From an uncultured Lachnospiraceae bacterium (GTDB lineage Bacteria > Bacillota > Clostridia > Lachnospirales > Lachnospiraceae), in the NCBI GenBank assembly GCA_934376945.1, contig CAKRPI010000001.1, forward strand, positions 10,514-74,513: 64,000 nt of DNA, written 5' to 3'. Made by a program: the position numbers and the translations under genes. Shown one piece after another: positions 36,450 through 45,980 of this stretch. How positions within the stretch are numbered: position 1 is the stretch's first letter; every line of letters begins with the position of its first letter. The notes below the pieces were generated by a model. It made no database searches, was not told where the DNA came from, and saw only the letters and a program-made list of their open reading frames with translations.

Positions 36450-37326
36450 TGATGAGATGAAAAAAAGAGTCACAGAAATAAAGAGTATTATAGAACGGAA
36501 TCTTCCGGAAGAAGAAGGGTTTCAGCGGACGCTTCTGGAAGCAGTCAATTACAGTATGCTGGTAGGCGGAAAAAAGCTGCGTCCGCTTCTGATGCAGCAG
36601 ACGTTTGTCATGTTCGGCGGAAAATCAAAGGCGATCGGACCTTTTATGACAGCGATCGAAATGATTCATACGCATTCTCTGATTCATGACGATCTTCCGG
36701 CGATGGACAATGATGAATACCGCAGAGGAAAGAAAACAACACACGTTCTGTATGGAGAAGCAATGGCGATTCTTGCAGGTGATGCGCTTTTGAATCTGGC
36801 TTATGAAACCGCGGCAGATGCATTTGAACTCGAGCCGGGAAATCCGGCAGTCGGTAAAGCTTTTAAAATACTGGCGGCGAAAACAGGAATTTACGGAATG
36901 ATCGGCGGCCAGTCGGTGGATGTGGAATATGAAGGGAAGCCGCTGACAGAAGAACAGCTTTGTTTTATTTACCGGTTGAAGACGAGTGCTCTGATTGAAG
37001 CATCCATGATGATTGGCGCTGTTCTTGCAGGTGCATCTGCGGCGGATGTAGAGAAGATTGAACAGATTGCACGGAAGGTTGGAATGGCATTTCAGATTCA
37101 GGACGACATTCTTGATGTGATCGGAGATGCAGATACGCTTGGAAAAGCGACAAAAAGCGACGAGAAAAATAATAAAACGACGTACGTTTCGGTAAAGGGA
37201 TTAAAGCAGGCACAGCAGGATGTGGCGGAGTATTCGAAAGAGGCAGTAAGGCTTCTGTCAGAGCTTCCGTGTGAGAATGAGTTCCTTAAAGAGCTGATTC
37301 TCAACCTGATTCACCGCAACGCATGA
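36439..37326 (+). CDS. ispA: Polyprenyl (farnesyl/geranyl) diphosphate synthase
   Basis: A 295-residue trans-prenyltransferase that condenses IPP with allylic diphosphates. The first Asp-rich motif is DDLPAMDND and the second QDDILDVIGD; the GKKLRP motif binds IPP. The start at 36439 overlaps xseB, and an in-frame ATG at 36421 is less likely. Chain length C15 is inferred from family and from the neighbouring dxs. Confidence 0.94.
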   Translation: MNFNDEMKKRVTEIKSIIERNLPEEEGFQRTLLEAVNYSMLVGGKKLRPLLMQQTFVMFGGKSKAIGPFMTAIEMIHTHSLIHDDLPAMDNDEYRRGKKTTHVLYGEAMAILAGDALLNLAYETAADAFELEPGNPAVGKAFKILAAKTGIYGMIGGQSVDVEYEGKPLTEEQLCFIYRLKTSALIEASMMIGAVLAGASAADVEKIEQIARKVGMAFQIQDDILDVIGDADTLGKATKSDEKNNKTTYVSVKGLKQAQQDVAEYSKEAVRLLSELPCENEFLKELILNLIHRNA

Positions 37327-37332
37327 GGAAAG

Positions 37333-39204
37333 GTGGCGTTTACACTGTTAGAGCAGATTGAAAAGGTAAACGATATCAAAAAAATCGACAGGGAAGATCT
37401 GCCGCAGCTGGCACAGGAGATCCGGGAGTTTCTGGTTGAAAAGATCAGTACGAACGGGGGACATCTGGCGTCTAATTTAGGCGTTGTGGAATTGACGATG
37501 GCACTGCATCTGGCACTGAATCTGCCGGAGGACCGACTGATCTGGGATGTCGGACATCAGTCTTACACGCATAAAATTCTGACCGGGCGCAAGGATGGGT
37601 TTGACCAGATGCGCAAATATGGCGGAATGAGCGGTTTCCCGAAGCGGAAAGAAAGCGATTGTGATGCATTTGATACGGGGCACAGTTCGACCTCGATTTC
37701 AGCTGGGCTTGGTTATGTGAAGGCACGCGATCTTCAGGGCGAAAATTATACGGTGGTGTCGGTAATCGGAGACGGTGCGCTGACCGGCGGGATGGCTTAT
37801 GAAGCCTTAAATAATGCTTCTCAGCTGAAAACAAATTTTATTATTGTATTGAATGACAATAATATGTCTATTTCTGAAAATGTCGGAGGAATTTCCACTT
37901 ATCTGAGCAACATCCGGACCGATCGTTCCTATACAGATCTGAAAAGCGGAGTGGAACAAACCTTAAATAAGATCCCGCTGTACGGGGACCGGCTTGTAAA
38001 GGGGATTCGTTCCACTAAGCAGGGGCTGAAGCAGTTTCTGGTTCCGGGGATGTTTTTCGAGGAAATGGGAATCAAGTACTTAGGGCCGGTGGACGGTCAT
38101 AACATCAGTCAGCTTATGCGTGTATTGCGCGATGCAAGGCGTGTGGAAGGCGCGGTGATCGTTCATGTGGTAACCAAAAAAGGAAAGGGATTTGGCCCTG
38201 CGGAGCGGATGCCGTCGAGATTTCATGGCGCGGAACCATTTGATCCGCAGACCGGACTTCCGTGTGCACGTCGGAAAAAGGCTTCCTATACGGATGTATT
38301 TTCAACTGTAATGTGTAAGATGGGAATGCGTGAGCCGAAGCTTGTGGCAATTACAGCGGCCATGCCGGACGGCACCGGCCTGAAGCGTTTTCGCAATATG
38401 TACCGGGATCGTTTCTTTGATGTCGGGATTGCGGAGGAGCATGCGGTTACATTTGCAGCCGGACTTGCAGCCGGAGGAATGAAGCCGGTAGTGGCTGTTT
38501 ATTCATCGTTTTTACAAAGGGCTTATGATCAGGTGATCCATGATGTCTGTATTCAGAATCTGCCGGTTGTTTTTGCTGTGGACAGGGCCGGACTTGTCGG
38601 AAGTGATGGAGAAACGCATCAGGGGATTTTTGACCTTTCTTATTTGTCAGGGATTCCAAACATGTGCTTAATGGCGCCGAAGAATAAGTGGGAGCTGGCA
38701 GATATGCTGAAATTTGCGATTGCTTATGAGGGGCCGATTGCGCTGCGCTATCCGCGCGGAGAGGCGTATGACGGTCTGCAGTCGTTCCGGGCGCCGATCG
38801 TATTCGGAAAGAGTGAAATTTTATATGACGAGTGTTCGCTTGCGCTGGTGGCAGTCGGAAGCATGGTAAAAACAGCGATTCAGGTACGTGAGCTGTTAAA
38901 GGAGATCGGTTATAGCTGTACAGTGGTCAATGCGCGGTTTGTCAAACCGGTGGACGAAGCTATGCTGTCTTATCTTGCACGGGATCATTCGATGATCGTG
39001 ACGATGGAGGAAAACGTTAAAAACGGCGGTTTTGGCGAAAAGGTACTGGAATATTATAATGAAACAGGGGAGAAGGTGCGTGTACTGCAGATTGCACTTC
39101 CCGATGATTATATTGAGCATGGAAATGTTGATCTGCTCAAAAAGGAGACCTGCATCGATGCAGAGTCTGTGTTTAAAAGGATTGTTGCCGGATATCAGGC
39201 ATAA
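37333..39204 (+). CDS. dxs: 1-deoxy-D-xylulose-5-phosphate synthase
   Basis: A 623-residue thiamine-diphosphate enzyme that starts the MEP isoprenoid pathway from pyruvate and glyceraldehyde-3-phosphate. The ThDP/Mg motif GDGALTGGMAYEALNN and the DRAGLVGSDGETHQG motif are present. It starts with GTG six bases after ispA, preceded by GAGGAAAG. Its place between ispA and tlyA is the usual Clostridia order. Confidence 0.97.
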   Translation: MAFTLLEQIEKVNDIKKIDREDLPQLAQEIREFLVEKISTNGGHLASNLGVVELTMALHLALNLPEDRLIWDVGHQSYTHKILTGRKDGFDQMRKYGGMSGFPKRKESDCDAFDTGHSSTSISAGLGYVKARDLQGENYTVVSVIGDGALTGGMAYEALNNASQLKTNFIIVLNDNNMSISENVGGISTYLSNIRTDRSYTDLKSGVEQTLNKIPLYGDRLVKGIRSTKQGLKQFLVPGMFFEEMGIKYLGPVDGHNISQLMRVLRDARRVEGAVIVHVVTKKGKGFGPAERMPSRFHGAEPFDPQTGLPCARRKKASYTDVFSTVMCKMGMREPKLVAITAAMPDGTGLKRFRNMYRDRFFDVGIAEEHAVTFAAGLAAGGMKPVVAVYSSFLQRAYDQVIHDVCIQNLPVVFAVDRAGLVGSDGETHQGIFDLSYLSGIPNMCLMAPKNKWELADMLKFAIAYEGPIALRYPRGEAYDGLQSFRAPIVFGKSEILYDECSLALVAVGSMVKTAIQVRELLKEIGYSCTVVNARFVKPVDEAMLSYLARDHSMIVTMEENVKNGGFGEKVLEYYNETGEKVRVLQIALPDDYIEHGNVDLLKKETCIDAESVFKRIVAGYQA

Positions 39205-39242
39205 AGACAGAAACGAAAAATGAACAGGAACAGGAGTTTGAT

Positions 39243-40067
39243 ATGAAGGAACGTTTGGATGTTCTGTTGGTGAGTCAGGGACTTGCCGCATCGAGGGAGA
39301 AGGCCAAGGCGGTCATTATGGCCGGAAACGTGCTGGTAAACGGTCAGAGGGAAGATAAAGCCGGAACCATGATCGATGTAAAAGCAGAAATTACAGTAAA
39401 AGGCAGCCAGTTGAAGTACGTCAGCCGTGGTGGGCTGAAGCTGGAAAAGGCGATGAGTCATTTCAATCTGACACTGGCTGGAAAGGTATGTATGGATGTT
39501 GGGGCATCGACCGGAGGCTTTACGGACTGTATGCTGCAAAACGGTGCGGTAAAGGTCTATTCGGTGGATGTCGGACATGGACAGCTGGACTGGGGACTGA
39601 GAAATGACGAACGTGTTGTCTGTATGGAAAAAACGAATATTCGTTATGTAGTGCCGGAGGATATTGCAGAACCGCCAGCGTTCGTATCGATTGATGTTTC
39701 TTTTATTTCATTGACAAAGGTGCTTCTTCCGGTACGGAATCTGATGACAGAGGATGGAGAGATTGTCTGCCTGATCAAACCGCAGTTTGAGGCGGGGCGT
39801 GAGAAGGTCGGAAAAAAGGGTGTGGTACGTGATCCGAAGGTACATGAAGAAGTGATTCACAAAGTGATCGACTATGCCGCAGAAATCGGGCTTGAAAGTC
39901 TGGATCTGGAATTTTCTCCGATCAAAGGGCCGGAAGGAAACATTGAGTATCTGCTGCATCTGAAAAAGAAGGGCAGTATGGAGGAAATTGGTCCGTTTGC
40001 ATTTTGTGTGGAGAAGGTTGTGGAAGAGGCACATAAAACACTGGATACCAAATCAGAACAGAAATAA
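39243..40067 (+). CDS. tlyA: TlyA family rRNA (cytidine-2'-O)-methyltransferase
   Basis: A 274-residue protein with an N-terminal S4 RNA-binding domain (RLDVLLVSQGLAASREKA) and an FtsJ-like SAM methyltransferase domain. The SAM motif is MDVGASTGGFTD and the catalytic region includes SIDVSFIS and LIKPQFE. It modifies ribosomal RNA; the old name hemolysin A is misleading. The ATG follows CAGGAGTTTGAT. Confidence 0.95.
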   Translation: MKERLDVLLVSQGLAASREKAKAVIMAGNVLVNGQREDKAGTMIDVKAEITVKGSQLKYVSRGGLKLEKAMSHFNLTLAGKVCMDVGASTGGFTDCMLQNGAVKVYSVDVGHGQLDWGLRNDERVVCMEKTNIRYVVPEDIAEPPAFVSIDVSFISLTKVLLPVRNLMTEDGEIVCLIKPQFEAGREKVGKKGVVRDPKVHEEVIHKVIDYAAEIGLESLDLEFSPIKGPEGNIEYLLHLKKKGSMEEIGPFAFCVEKVVEEAHKTLDTKSEQK

Positions 40068-40121
40068 TCGTTCAACCGCCTTACAATTTGGCTGGTGCTG
40101 AACAGTAAAAATGGAGTGAAA

Positions 40122-40982
40122 ATGAACACCTTTTATATTATAACAAATTATCAGAAGGATCCGGAGATGAATACAGCGCATGAAATTCAGGAGTATCTGG
40201 AGTCCAGGGGAAAGACGTGTTATATTCAGCAAAGGGAAGAGGAAGATCCGCAGGGCAGATATCGTTACACCGATGCACAGCGTGTTCCTGATGATGTAGA
40301 ATGTGTTCTGGTGCTTGGAGGCGATGGGACGCTTCTGCAGGCGGCACGGGATCTGGTTGATCGCTGTGTGCCTTTGCTTGGTATCAATATGGGGACGCTT
40401 GGATATCTGGCTGAGATTGACCGGAAAAATATTTTTCCGGCACTGGATAAGCTGATTGATGGAGAATACACAGTGGAGCATCGGATGATGCTGACAGGAA
40501 CTGCTTTTCATCAAACTCGCAGAATGCTTGCGGATATTGCGCTCAATGACATTGTGATCAGCCGGAATGGCCGTTTGCGTGTTGTGGATTTTAATGTGTT
40601 TGTCGATGGGGAATTTCTCAGTTCGTTTACTGCTGATGGAATTATCGTTTCAACGCCGACCGGGTCTACCGGATATAATTTATCTGTCGGCGGGCCGATT
40701 GTTGCGCCGGTGGCTTCTCTGATTCTGGTGACTGCGATTGCACCGCATACACTTAACTCCAGACCGATTGTATTGCCGGATTTTGTGGAGATCACGATTG
40801 AGATCGGAACGAATCATGGAACGGATATCGATGGAGCAGAGGCAACCTTTGACGGAGATACATCGGTTAAGCTGAATTCGGGAGACAGGATTGTGATCAC
40901 ACGTTCCAAACGGGAAGCATTGATGGTGAAAACAAAAAACACCAGCTTTCTTGAAATTTTGAGAGAAAAAATGAGCAGATAG
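40122..40982 (+). CDS. nadK: NAD kinase
   Basis: A 286-residue kinase that makes NADP. The GGDGTLLQAAR motif, the NMGTLGYLAE motif and the TPTGSTGYNLSVGGPI motif are all present. The ATG at 40122 follows GGAGTGAAA. An in-frame start nine codons upstream has no site. It precedes argR and recN as in most Bacillota. Confidence 0.96.
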   Translation: MNTFYIITNYQKDPEMNTAHEIQEYLESRGKTCYIQQREEEDPQGRYRYTDAQRVPDDVECVLVLGGDGTLLQAARDLVDRCVPLLGINMGTLGYLAEIDRKNIFPALDKLIDGEYTVEHRMMLTGTAFHQTRRMLADIALNDIVISRNGRLRVVDFNVFVDGEFLSSFTADGIIVSTPTGSTGYNLSVGGPIVAPVASLILVTAIAPHTLNSRPIVLPDFVEITIEIGTNHGTDIDGAEATFDGDTSVKLNSGDRIVITRSKREALMVKTKNTSFLEILREKMSR

Positions 40983-41002
40983 CAGCAGAAAGGAGATACA
41001 AA

Positions 41003-41458
41003 ATGAAAATCGGCAGACAGGCAAGAATTGTGGATCTGATCGGAAAGTATGATATAGAGACGCAGGAGGAGCTGGCGGATTATCTGAAAAAAGAGGGCTA
41101 TCAGGTTACGCAGGCAACAATCTCCAGAGATATACGGGAACTGAAGCTGACCAAGATCGCCACGAACGACGGACGTCAGAAGTATGCGCTGATGCAGCCG
41201 CATGGAGCCGGAATGAATGAAAAGTATCTCCGGGTACTCAAGGATGGCTTTATATCGATGGATATGGCACAGAATATTCTTGTGATCAAGACAGTATCAG
41301 GGATGGCGATGGCAGTAGCGGCTGCGATCGATGCGATGCACTGGTCAGAGGTGGCTGGGTGTATTGCCGGAGACGATACGATCATGTGTGCGATTCGCAG
41401 CACAGAGGATACTCTGCGGGTGATGGATAAAATCAGCAGGATTGTGGGAAGACAGTAA
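41003..41458 (+). CDS. argR: Arginine repressor ArgR
   Basis: A 151-residue hexameric repressor. The winged-helix N-terminus contains TQATISRDIRELKL and the C-terminal arginine-binding domain GCIAGDDTIM. The ATG follows AGAAAGGAGATACAAA. In Bacillota the copy beside recN controls arginine genes and is a conserved part of this run. Confidence 0.96.
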   Translation: MKIGRQARIVDLIGKYDIETQEELADYLKKEGYQVTQATISRDIRELKLTKIATNDGRQKYALMQPHGAGMNEKYLRVLKDGFISMDMAQNILVIKTVSGMAMAVAAAIDAMHWSEVAGCIAGDDTIMCAIRSTEDTLRVMDKISRIVGRQ

Positions 41459-41489
41459 GTGAGCGGCTGGGGAGAGTGCAGGAAAACAG

Positions 41490-43187
41490 ATGTTAGTTAG
41501 TTTACATGTGAAAAACATGGCATTGATAAAAGAAGTAGAGGTTGAATTCGGCAGAGGATTGAACATCATGACCGGAGAGACGGGTGCCGGAAAATCAATC
41601 GTGATCGGAGCGGTCAACATTGCACTTGGTACCGGAAATTTTCGTGATTATGTTCCGGAGGATGCAGACTATGCTTTGGTAGAGCTTGTGTTTGTGACGG
41701 ATAATCCTGCGGTTCGACGAAAAATGGTGGCACAGGAGCTGCCGTTCGAAGACGGAGAGATTATCATTACAAGAAGATATCGTGCCGGCCGTTCGTCCAG
41801 TAAAATTAACGGAGAAACGGTTTCGGTTTCTTTTGTGCGGGAGCTTGCCGCAGAGCTGATTGATATTCACGGTCAGCATGAGCATCAGTCACTTCTGTAT
41901 GAAAAAAATCATCTTACTATTCTGGATGAATTTGCGCATGAGGAATTGGGAGATCGTCTTATCCGATGTCGTGAGCTGCATCGCAGCTATCAGAAATGCC
42001 GCAGAAAATGGCAGGATGCACTGGCAGATGAGAGCCAGAGAGCAAAGGAACTGGATTTTCTGCAGTTTGAGCTTCAGGAGATTGAGGCGGCAAACTTAAG
42101 AGACGGTGAGGATGAAGAACTGGAAAACAGCTACCGTCTGATGGCAAACGGGCAGAAGATCATGGAGGCGCTTTCTGAGACAGGAACACTGACCGGAGCA
42201 AATGGCTGCGCAGGAGCAGGAGATGAAATCGGACATGCTGTGCGTGCACTTGCATCCGTAAAAGCCTATGATACCGGGCTTTCTGAGCTTGGTGCTTCCC
42301 TTGAGGAAATAGAGGCGCTGCTCAATGATTTTAACCGAAGCCTGTCCGGCTATATGGATGAATTTACATTTGATGCGCAGGCAATGAAGGAGACAGAAGA
42401 GCGTCTGGATCTTTTGAATCGTTTAAAGACAAAATATGGAAATACAATTCGGGAAATTCTTGAATTTGCGGAAGAAAAGAGACAGCGGATGGATGTGCTG
42501 ATGAATTATGAATCATACATTGAAGAGCTGCAAAGAGAGTATGACCGGAAAAAGAAAGAATTTCTGGCGATTACGGATGAAATTTCACAGATTCGTAAAG
42601 AATATGCAAAGAAACTTGCCGATCAGATTGTGGCAGCGCTTGTGGATTTGAATTTTCTGGATGTGCGATTTGAAATTTCTTTTAAAGAGCTTGCTGAGCC
42701 AAATGAAAATGGGAGAGATGAGGTATGCTTTATGATCTCAACGAATCCGGGACTTCCGCTCAGACCGCTTGCAAGCGTAGCATCAGGAGGCGAACTGTCG
42801 CGAATCATGCTGGCAATCAAGGCAGTCATGGCAGATAAGGATGCTGTAGAGACACTTATTTTTGATGAGATTGATACCGGAATCAGCGGACGTACTGCTT
42901 CAAAGGTATCCGAGAAAATGGCCGTGATTGCAAAGAATCATCAGCTGCTGTGTATCACACATCTGGCGCAGATAGCTGCAATGGCAGATCATCATTATAT
43001 TATCGAAAAAAAACCGGCAAACAGCAAAACAGTTACGAATATCGGGCTTCTCTCCGAAGAGGAAAGTATTTTGGAGCTTGCAAGAATTTTGGGAGGAGCA
43101 CGGATTACGGATACAGTGATCGAGAGTGCGCGTGAAATGAAGGCGCTGGCAGAAAACGTCAAAAAAACGGATTCATGTTCGAAGTGA
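41490..43187 (+). CDS. recN: DNA repair protein RecN
   Basis: A 565-residue SMC-like ATPase for double-strand break repair. Walker A is GETGAGKS near residues 30-37, a coiled coil fills the centre, and the signature ASGGELSR and Walker B LIFDEIDTGISG are close to the C-terminus. The ATG follows GCAGGAAAACAG. A terminator follows, so spoIVB is transcribed separately. Confidence 0.97.
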   Translation: MLVSLHVKNMALIKEVEVEFGRGLNIMTGETGAGKSIVIGAVNIALGTGNFRDYVPEDADYALVELVFVTDNPAVRRKMVAQELPFEDGEIIITRRYRAGRSSSKINGETVSVSFVRELAAELIDIHGQHEHQSLLYEKNHLTILDEFAHEELGDRLIRCRELHRSYQKCRRKWQDALADESQRAKELDFLQFELQEIEAANLRDGEDEELENSYRLMANGQKIMEALSETGTLTGANGCAGAGDEIGHAVRALASVKAYDTGLSELGASLEEIEALLNDFNRSLSGYMDEFTFDAQAMKETEERLDLLNRLKTKYGNTIREILEFAEEKRQRMDVLMNYESYIEELQREYDRKKKEFLAITDEISQIRKEYAKKLADQIVAALVDLNFLDVRFEISFKELAEPNENGRDEVCFMISTNPGLPLRPLASVASGGELSRIMLAIKAVMADKDAVETLIFDEIDTGISGRTASKVSEKMAVIAKNHQLLCITHLAQIAAMADHHYIIEKKPANSKTVTNIGLLSEEESILELARILGGARITDTVIESAREMKALAENVKKTDSCSK

Positions 43188-43264
43188 AAAAAATATCAGA
43201 ATGAAAGAACTGGCAGAAAAAACAAAAACATACTAGGTTGGAATGAGTCTGATTCCACATACTG

Positions 43265-43293
43265 AAAGCAGAGACGAAAGTGCTCTGCTTTTT
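43265..43293 (+). terminator. Intrinsic terminator after recN
   Basis: AAAGCAGAG and CTCTGCTTT form a 9-bp stem (9-nt loop) followed by a short T-run. Confidence 0.75.
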
Positions 43294-43380
43294 CTGTGTG
43301 TAAATTTTGTCAGAGCTTAGGCCTGCCGGTTCTGGCACTGACAGAGGAAGTGGCAGGCAGACGAAAGAGAGGTGCAAAGG

Positions 43381-44592
43381 ATGAATGTAAGGAAAAAGTA
43401 CAGGATTTTTGTGTGTATTTTACTGGTGGTGTTTCTTTCACTGTTGACAGAGGTCAGCCTGACTGCGCTCAGACATCGGATTCCGGATGAGATGACGGTA
43501 AGGAAAAAAGGAGAGGTTCCGGCTTTTTTTTCCGGGCTGCTTGGAAGCTGGGTAGAAACAAGGGTGGAGAACTGGAACGGAAATTTCGGTACGGACGGAG
43601 AACAGTATGATATTCTGTATTCACTGTTCGGCAGGATTCCGCTGAAAACTGCGAGTGCCAGAGTGGTAAAGACAAGAAGTGTCTATGCCGGTGGGATGCC
43701 GGTTGGAATTTATCTGGATACGAAGGGAGTTTATGTTGTAGACACAGGAAAAATACGAACTTTGGCAGGTGGCAGCTGCTGTCCGGCAGAAGAAGAGATA
43801 AAAAGAGGGGATTACATTGAGAGCGTCAATGGAAAAGAGATCACGACGAAAGAAGAGTTGGTGGAGTGCATCAGTGCATCAGGAGGAAATGCAGTTGATC
43901 TGAGAGTCCGTCGGAAGGATCAGGAGGTTTCTTGTACTGTCCTGCCGGTAGAGGATGAGAGCGGGACGTACCGTGCCGGAATCTGGGTACGCAATAATAC
44001 ACAGGGAATAGGAACCCTGACGTATGTGGATGAGGAGGGACGTTTCGGAGCACTTGGACACGGAATCAGCGACATTGATACAGGCGAGCTTTTGGAGGTG
44101 ACAGGAGGTGTATTGTATGATGCAGATGTGCTCTCGGTCGTGAAAGGGACGCAGGGCACACCAGGAGAGCTTTCCGGTGTAATTCATTATAAGGAGGGGT
44201 ATCGGATCGGCGTGATCGAGGAAAATAATAGCAATGGACTTTATGGTACGATTTCCGGATTTCCGCTGTTGGCAGAGCATCTTACAAAATATGAAACGGC
44301 AAACCGTCAGGAAGTAAAGGCGGGAAAGGCATCCATTCTCTGTTTTGCAGGTGGAAGTGCCAAAGCCTTTGAAATTGAGATTGAGGAGCTTCGGATGAAT
44401 GAGAAAAATATTAACAAGGGAATGGTGCTTCGTGTCACCGATCCGGAGCTGCTGGAACTTACCGGCGGAATCGTCCAGGGTATGAGTGGCTCGCCGATCC
44501 TTCAGAATGGCCGGATCGTCGGAGCCGTTACGCACGTGTTTGTGAACGATCCGAAAAAGGGATATGGGATATTTATTGAGGATATGATTTAA
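43381..44592 (+). CDS. spoIVB: SpoIVB serine peptidase (stage IV sporulation protein B)
   Basis: A 403-residue protein with an N-terminal membrane anchor, a PDZ domain (about 125-195) and a peptidase S55 domain. His227 in LGHGISDID and the Ser of GMSGSP (369/371) match the catalytic pair of the family in spacing. SpoIVB is secreted by the forespore and triggers pro-sigma-K processing. The ATG at 43381 follows AGAGGTG. In many Clostridia spo0A is the next gene. Here spo0A is 9.7 kb further on. Confidence 0.95.
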   Translation: MNVRKKYRIFVCILLVVFLSLLTEVSLTALRHRIPDEMTVRKKGEVPAFFSGLLGSWVETRVENWNGNFGTDGEQYDILYSLFGRIPLKTASARVVKTRSVYAGGMPVGIYLDTKGVYVVDTGKIRTLAGGSCCPAEEEIKRGDYIESVNGKEITTKEELVECISASGGNAVDLRVRRKDQEVSCTVLPVEDESGTYRAGIWVRNNTQGIGTLTYVDEEGRFGALGHGISDIDTGELLEVTGGVLYDADVLSVVKGTQGTPGELSGVIHYKEGYRIGVIEENNSNGLYGTISGFPLLAEHLTKYETANRQEVKAGKASILCFAGGSAKAFEIEIEELRMNEKNINKGMVLRVTDPELLELTGGIVQGMSGSPILQNGRIVGAVTHVFVNDPKKGYGIFIEDMI

Positions 44593-44611
44593 GACAGGCA
44601 AGGCAGAAACT

Positions 44612-45712
44612 TTACAGAGCTGCCGAATCTGTCATTTTCTGCAGATCCTTCTGTGTATCAATATCCTTCAGCTCACTCAAGGACGAGGCAGGAACCGTTT
44701 TTACCATGGCAGAGTGGGATTGAATGATGAAATTGCCTCCTTTTTTCGGGGGGAGTGTCTTCAGATCCTCAAAAAAGGAGGACGGAAAAATGACGGGGGA
44801 TCCAGGAAGATCACCATAGCAGAGTCTCCATATAAAATCTGGATGATTTTCGGCACACAGAAGCAGTGAGCAGATGGATTCCGGAGTGAGAAGAGGCTGA
44901 TCGGAAGGAAGAAAAACACAGCGATCAACAGCTCCTCCGATCGCTTCCAGACCAAGCCGTACCATGTCGTTTCGGAATGGAAAATGATGAAGCAGAACGG
45001 GAACTGCCTGTTTTTGACAGAGCTGCTCGATCTCTTTATGAACCGTAACAACAAGACGTCTGGAAAACAGGTTGTTTGTGACATCGAGTGCCCATTGGAT
45101 CAGTGGTTTTCCCTGAAAGCTTTCCAGAAGCTTATTTTTGCCAAAGCGTTTTCCCTGTCCGGAGGCCATGATAATGCAGCCGGCATTTCCATAGGGCTGA
45201 TCCAGATCGACAACAAAAGCATCGCTGCGGGATCTTAGTTCGTTTAAAAAAGAAAGATCCTGCTTTCGGATGACCATGAGAACCTGTTTGTACTTCAGCA
45301 AATCCAAAATGGCGTTTTGATAGCAGTGATCCTGTGTTTCAAGATAGCCGATTTCATCAATGGTGATCCATTTGGAAGAGGAATTCAGGAGGGATTTTAA
45401 AAAGCAGGTTCCTTTATCACGGAAAGCTTCCCAGATGGGTTGCATCCGATTTTCCGTACCGGGCTGATCCGGATTAAACCGGCCGACCTGAACGGTTTCG
45501 CCGGTCTGGTTATTTTTCAGATATACTCCCGTTTGCGGAACAGCCCAGGTAGTCAGGCCTGCCTGCTGCGTTGGAAAAAGGGAATGAAGAAGTGTGGTTT
45601 TTCCGATCCCTCTGTGGCCGGTCAGGATGATATGCTTTTTCTCGCTATTTTGAAAAGATTTCCAGATACAGTTTGCGGTTGGCCTGGATACAGGCATCAC
45701 GGTATTGTTCAT
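44612..45712 (-). CDS. Fusion of THEP1-like nucleoside-triphosphatase and MobA-like nucleotidyltransferase
   Basis: A 366-residue two-domain protein. Residues 25-175 form a P-loop NTPase of the THEP1/NTPase_1 type, with Walker A GHRGIGKTT (32-40) and Walker B WITIDEIG. Residues 178-366 form a MobA/MocA-type NTP-transferase, with ASGQGKRFGKNK at 183-194 and FLPSDQPLLTP. MocA-like enzymes add a nucleotide to molybdopterin for hydroxylases. The context of xanthine-dehydrogenase subunits supports that role. The N-terminus overlaps the ModE-like gene by 68 bases; the start could also be the ATG at 45697. Confidence 0.85.
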   Translation of the reverse strand: MNNTVMPVSRPTANCIWKSFQNSEKKHIILTGHRGIGKTTLLHSLFPTQQAGLTTWAVPQTGVYLKNNQTGETVQVGRFNPDQPGTENRMQPIWEAFRDKGTCFLKSLLNSSSKWITIDEIGYLETQDHCYQNAILDLLKYKQVLMVIRKQDLSFLNELRSRSDAFVVDLDQPYGNAGCIIMASGQGKRFGKNKLLESFQGKPLIQWALDVTNNLFSRRLVVTVHKEIEQLCQKQAVPVLLHHFPFRNDMVRLGLEAIGGAVDRCVFLPSDQPLLTPESICSLLLCAENHPDFIWRLCYGDLPGSPVIFPSSFFEDLKTLPPKKGGNFIIQSHSAMVKTVPASSLSELKDIDTQKDLQKMTDSAAL

Positions 45713-45980
45713 ATTTCTTCAGCCATTCCTTTCCTTCCTCTGTAAGGGTGCTTCCACCGCCGGACTTTCCGCCGGCACTGCGCTTTGTCAGTGGAAAACC
45801 GAGTGCTTTTTCAGCATTTCGTACCATTCGGAGCGCTTTCGTATAGGCAAGCCCCATGGAAATGGAAGCGGAACGAAGGGATCCGGTTTCGCAAACAGCG
45901 CATAGCAGGCGATACGGTCCCTCACCAAAAAATTTTTCATCATTATCATCAAAAAATATGATTTTTGTAACTGCTTTCAT
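45645..45980 (-). CDS. ModE-like winged-helix regulator without a molbindin domain
   Basis: A 111-residue LysR/ModE-type DNA-binding domain. CETGSLRSASISMGLAYTKA is the helix-turn-helix region and GGGSTLTEEGKEWL the following wing and helix, as in the N-terminus of ModE. The molybdate-binding TOBE domains of full ModE are missing. It overlaps the start of the NTPase-MobA gene and begins four bases inside the end of the ATPase gene, so it is in the same operon. It is the likely ligand of the ModE-box-like dyad upstream of the operon. Confidence 0.85.
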   Translation of the reverse strand: MKAVTKIIFFDDNDEKFFGEGPYRLLCAVCETGSLRSASISMGLAYTKALRMVRNAEKALGFPLTKRSAGGKSGGGSTLTEEGKEWLKKYEQYRDACIQANRKLYLEIFSK

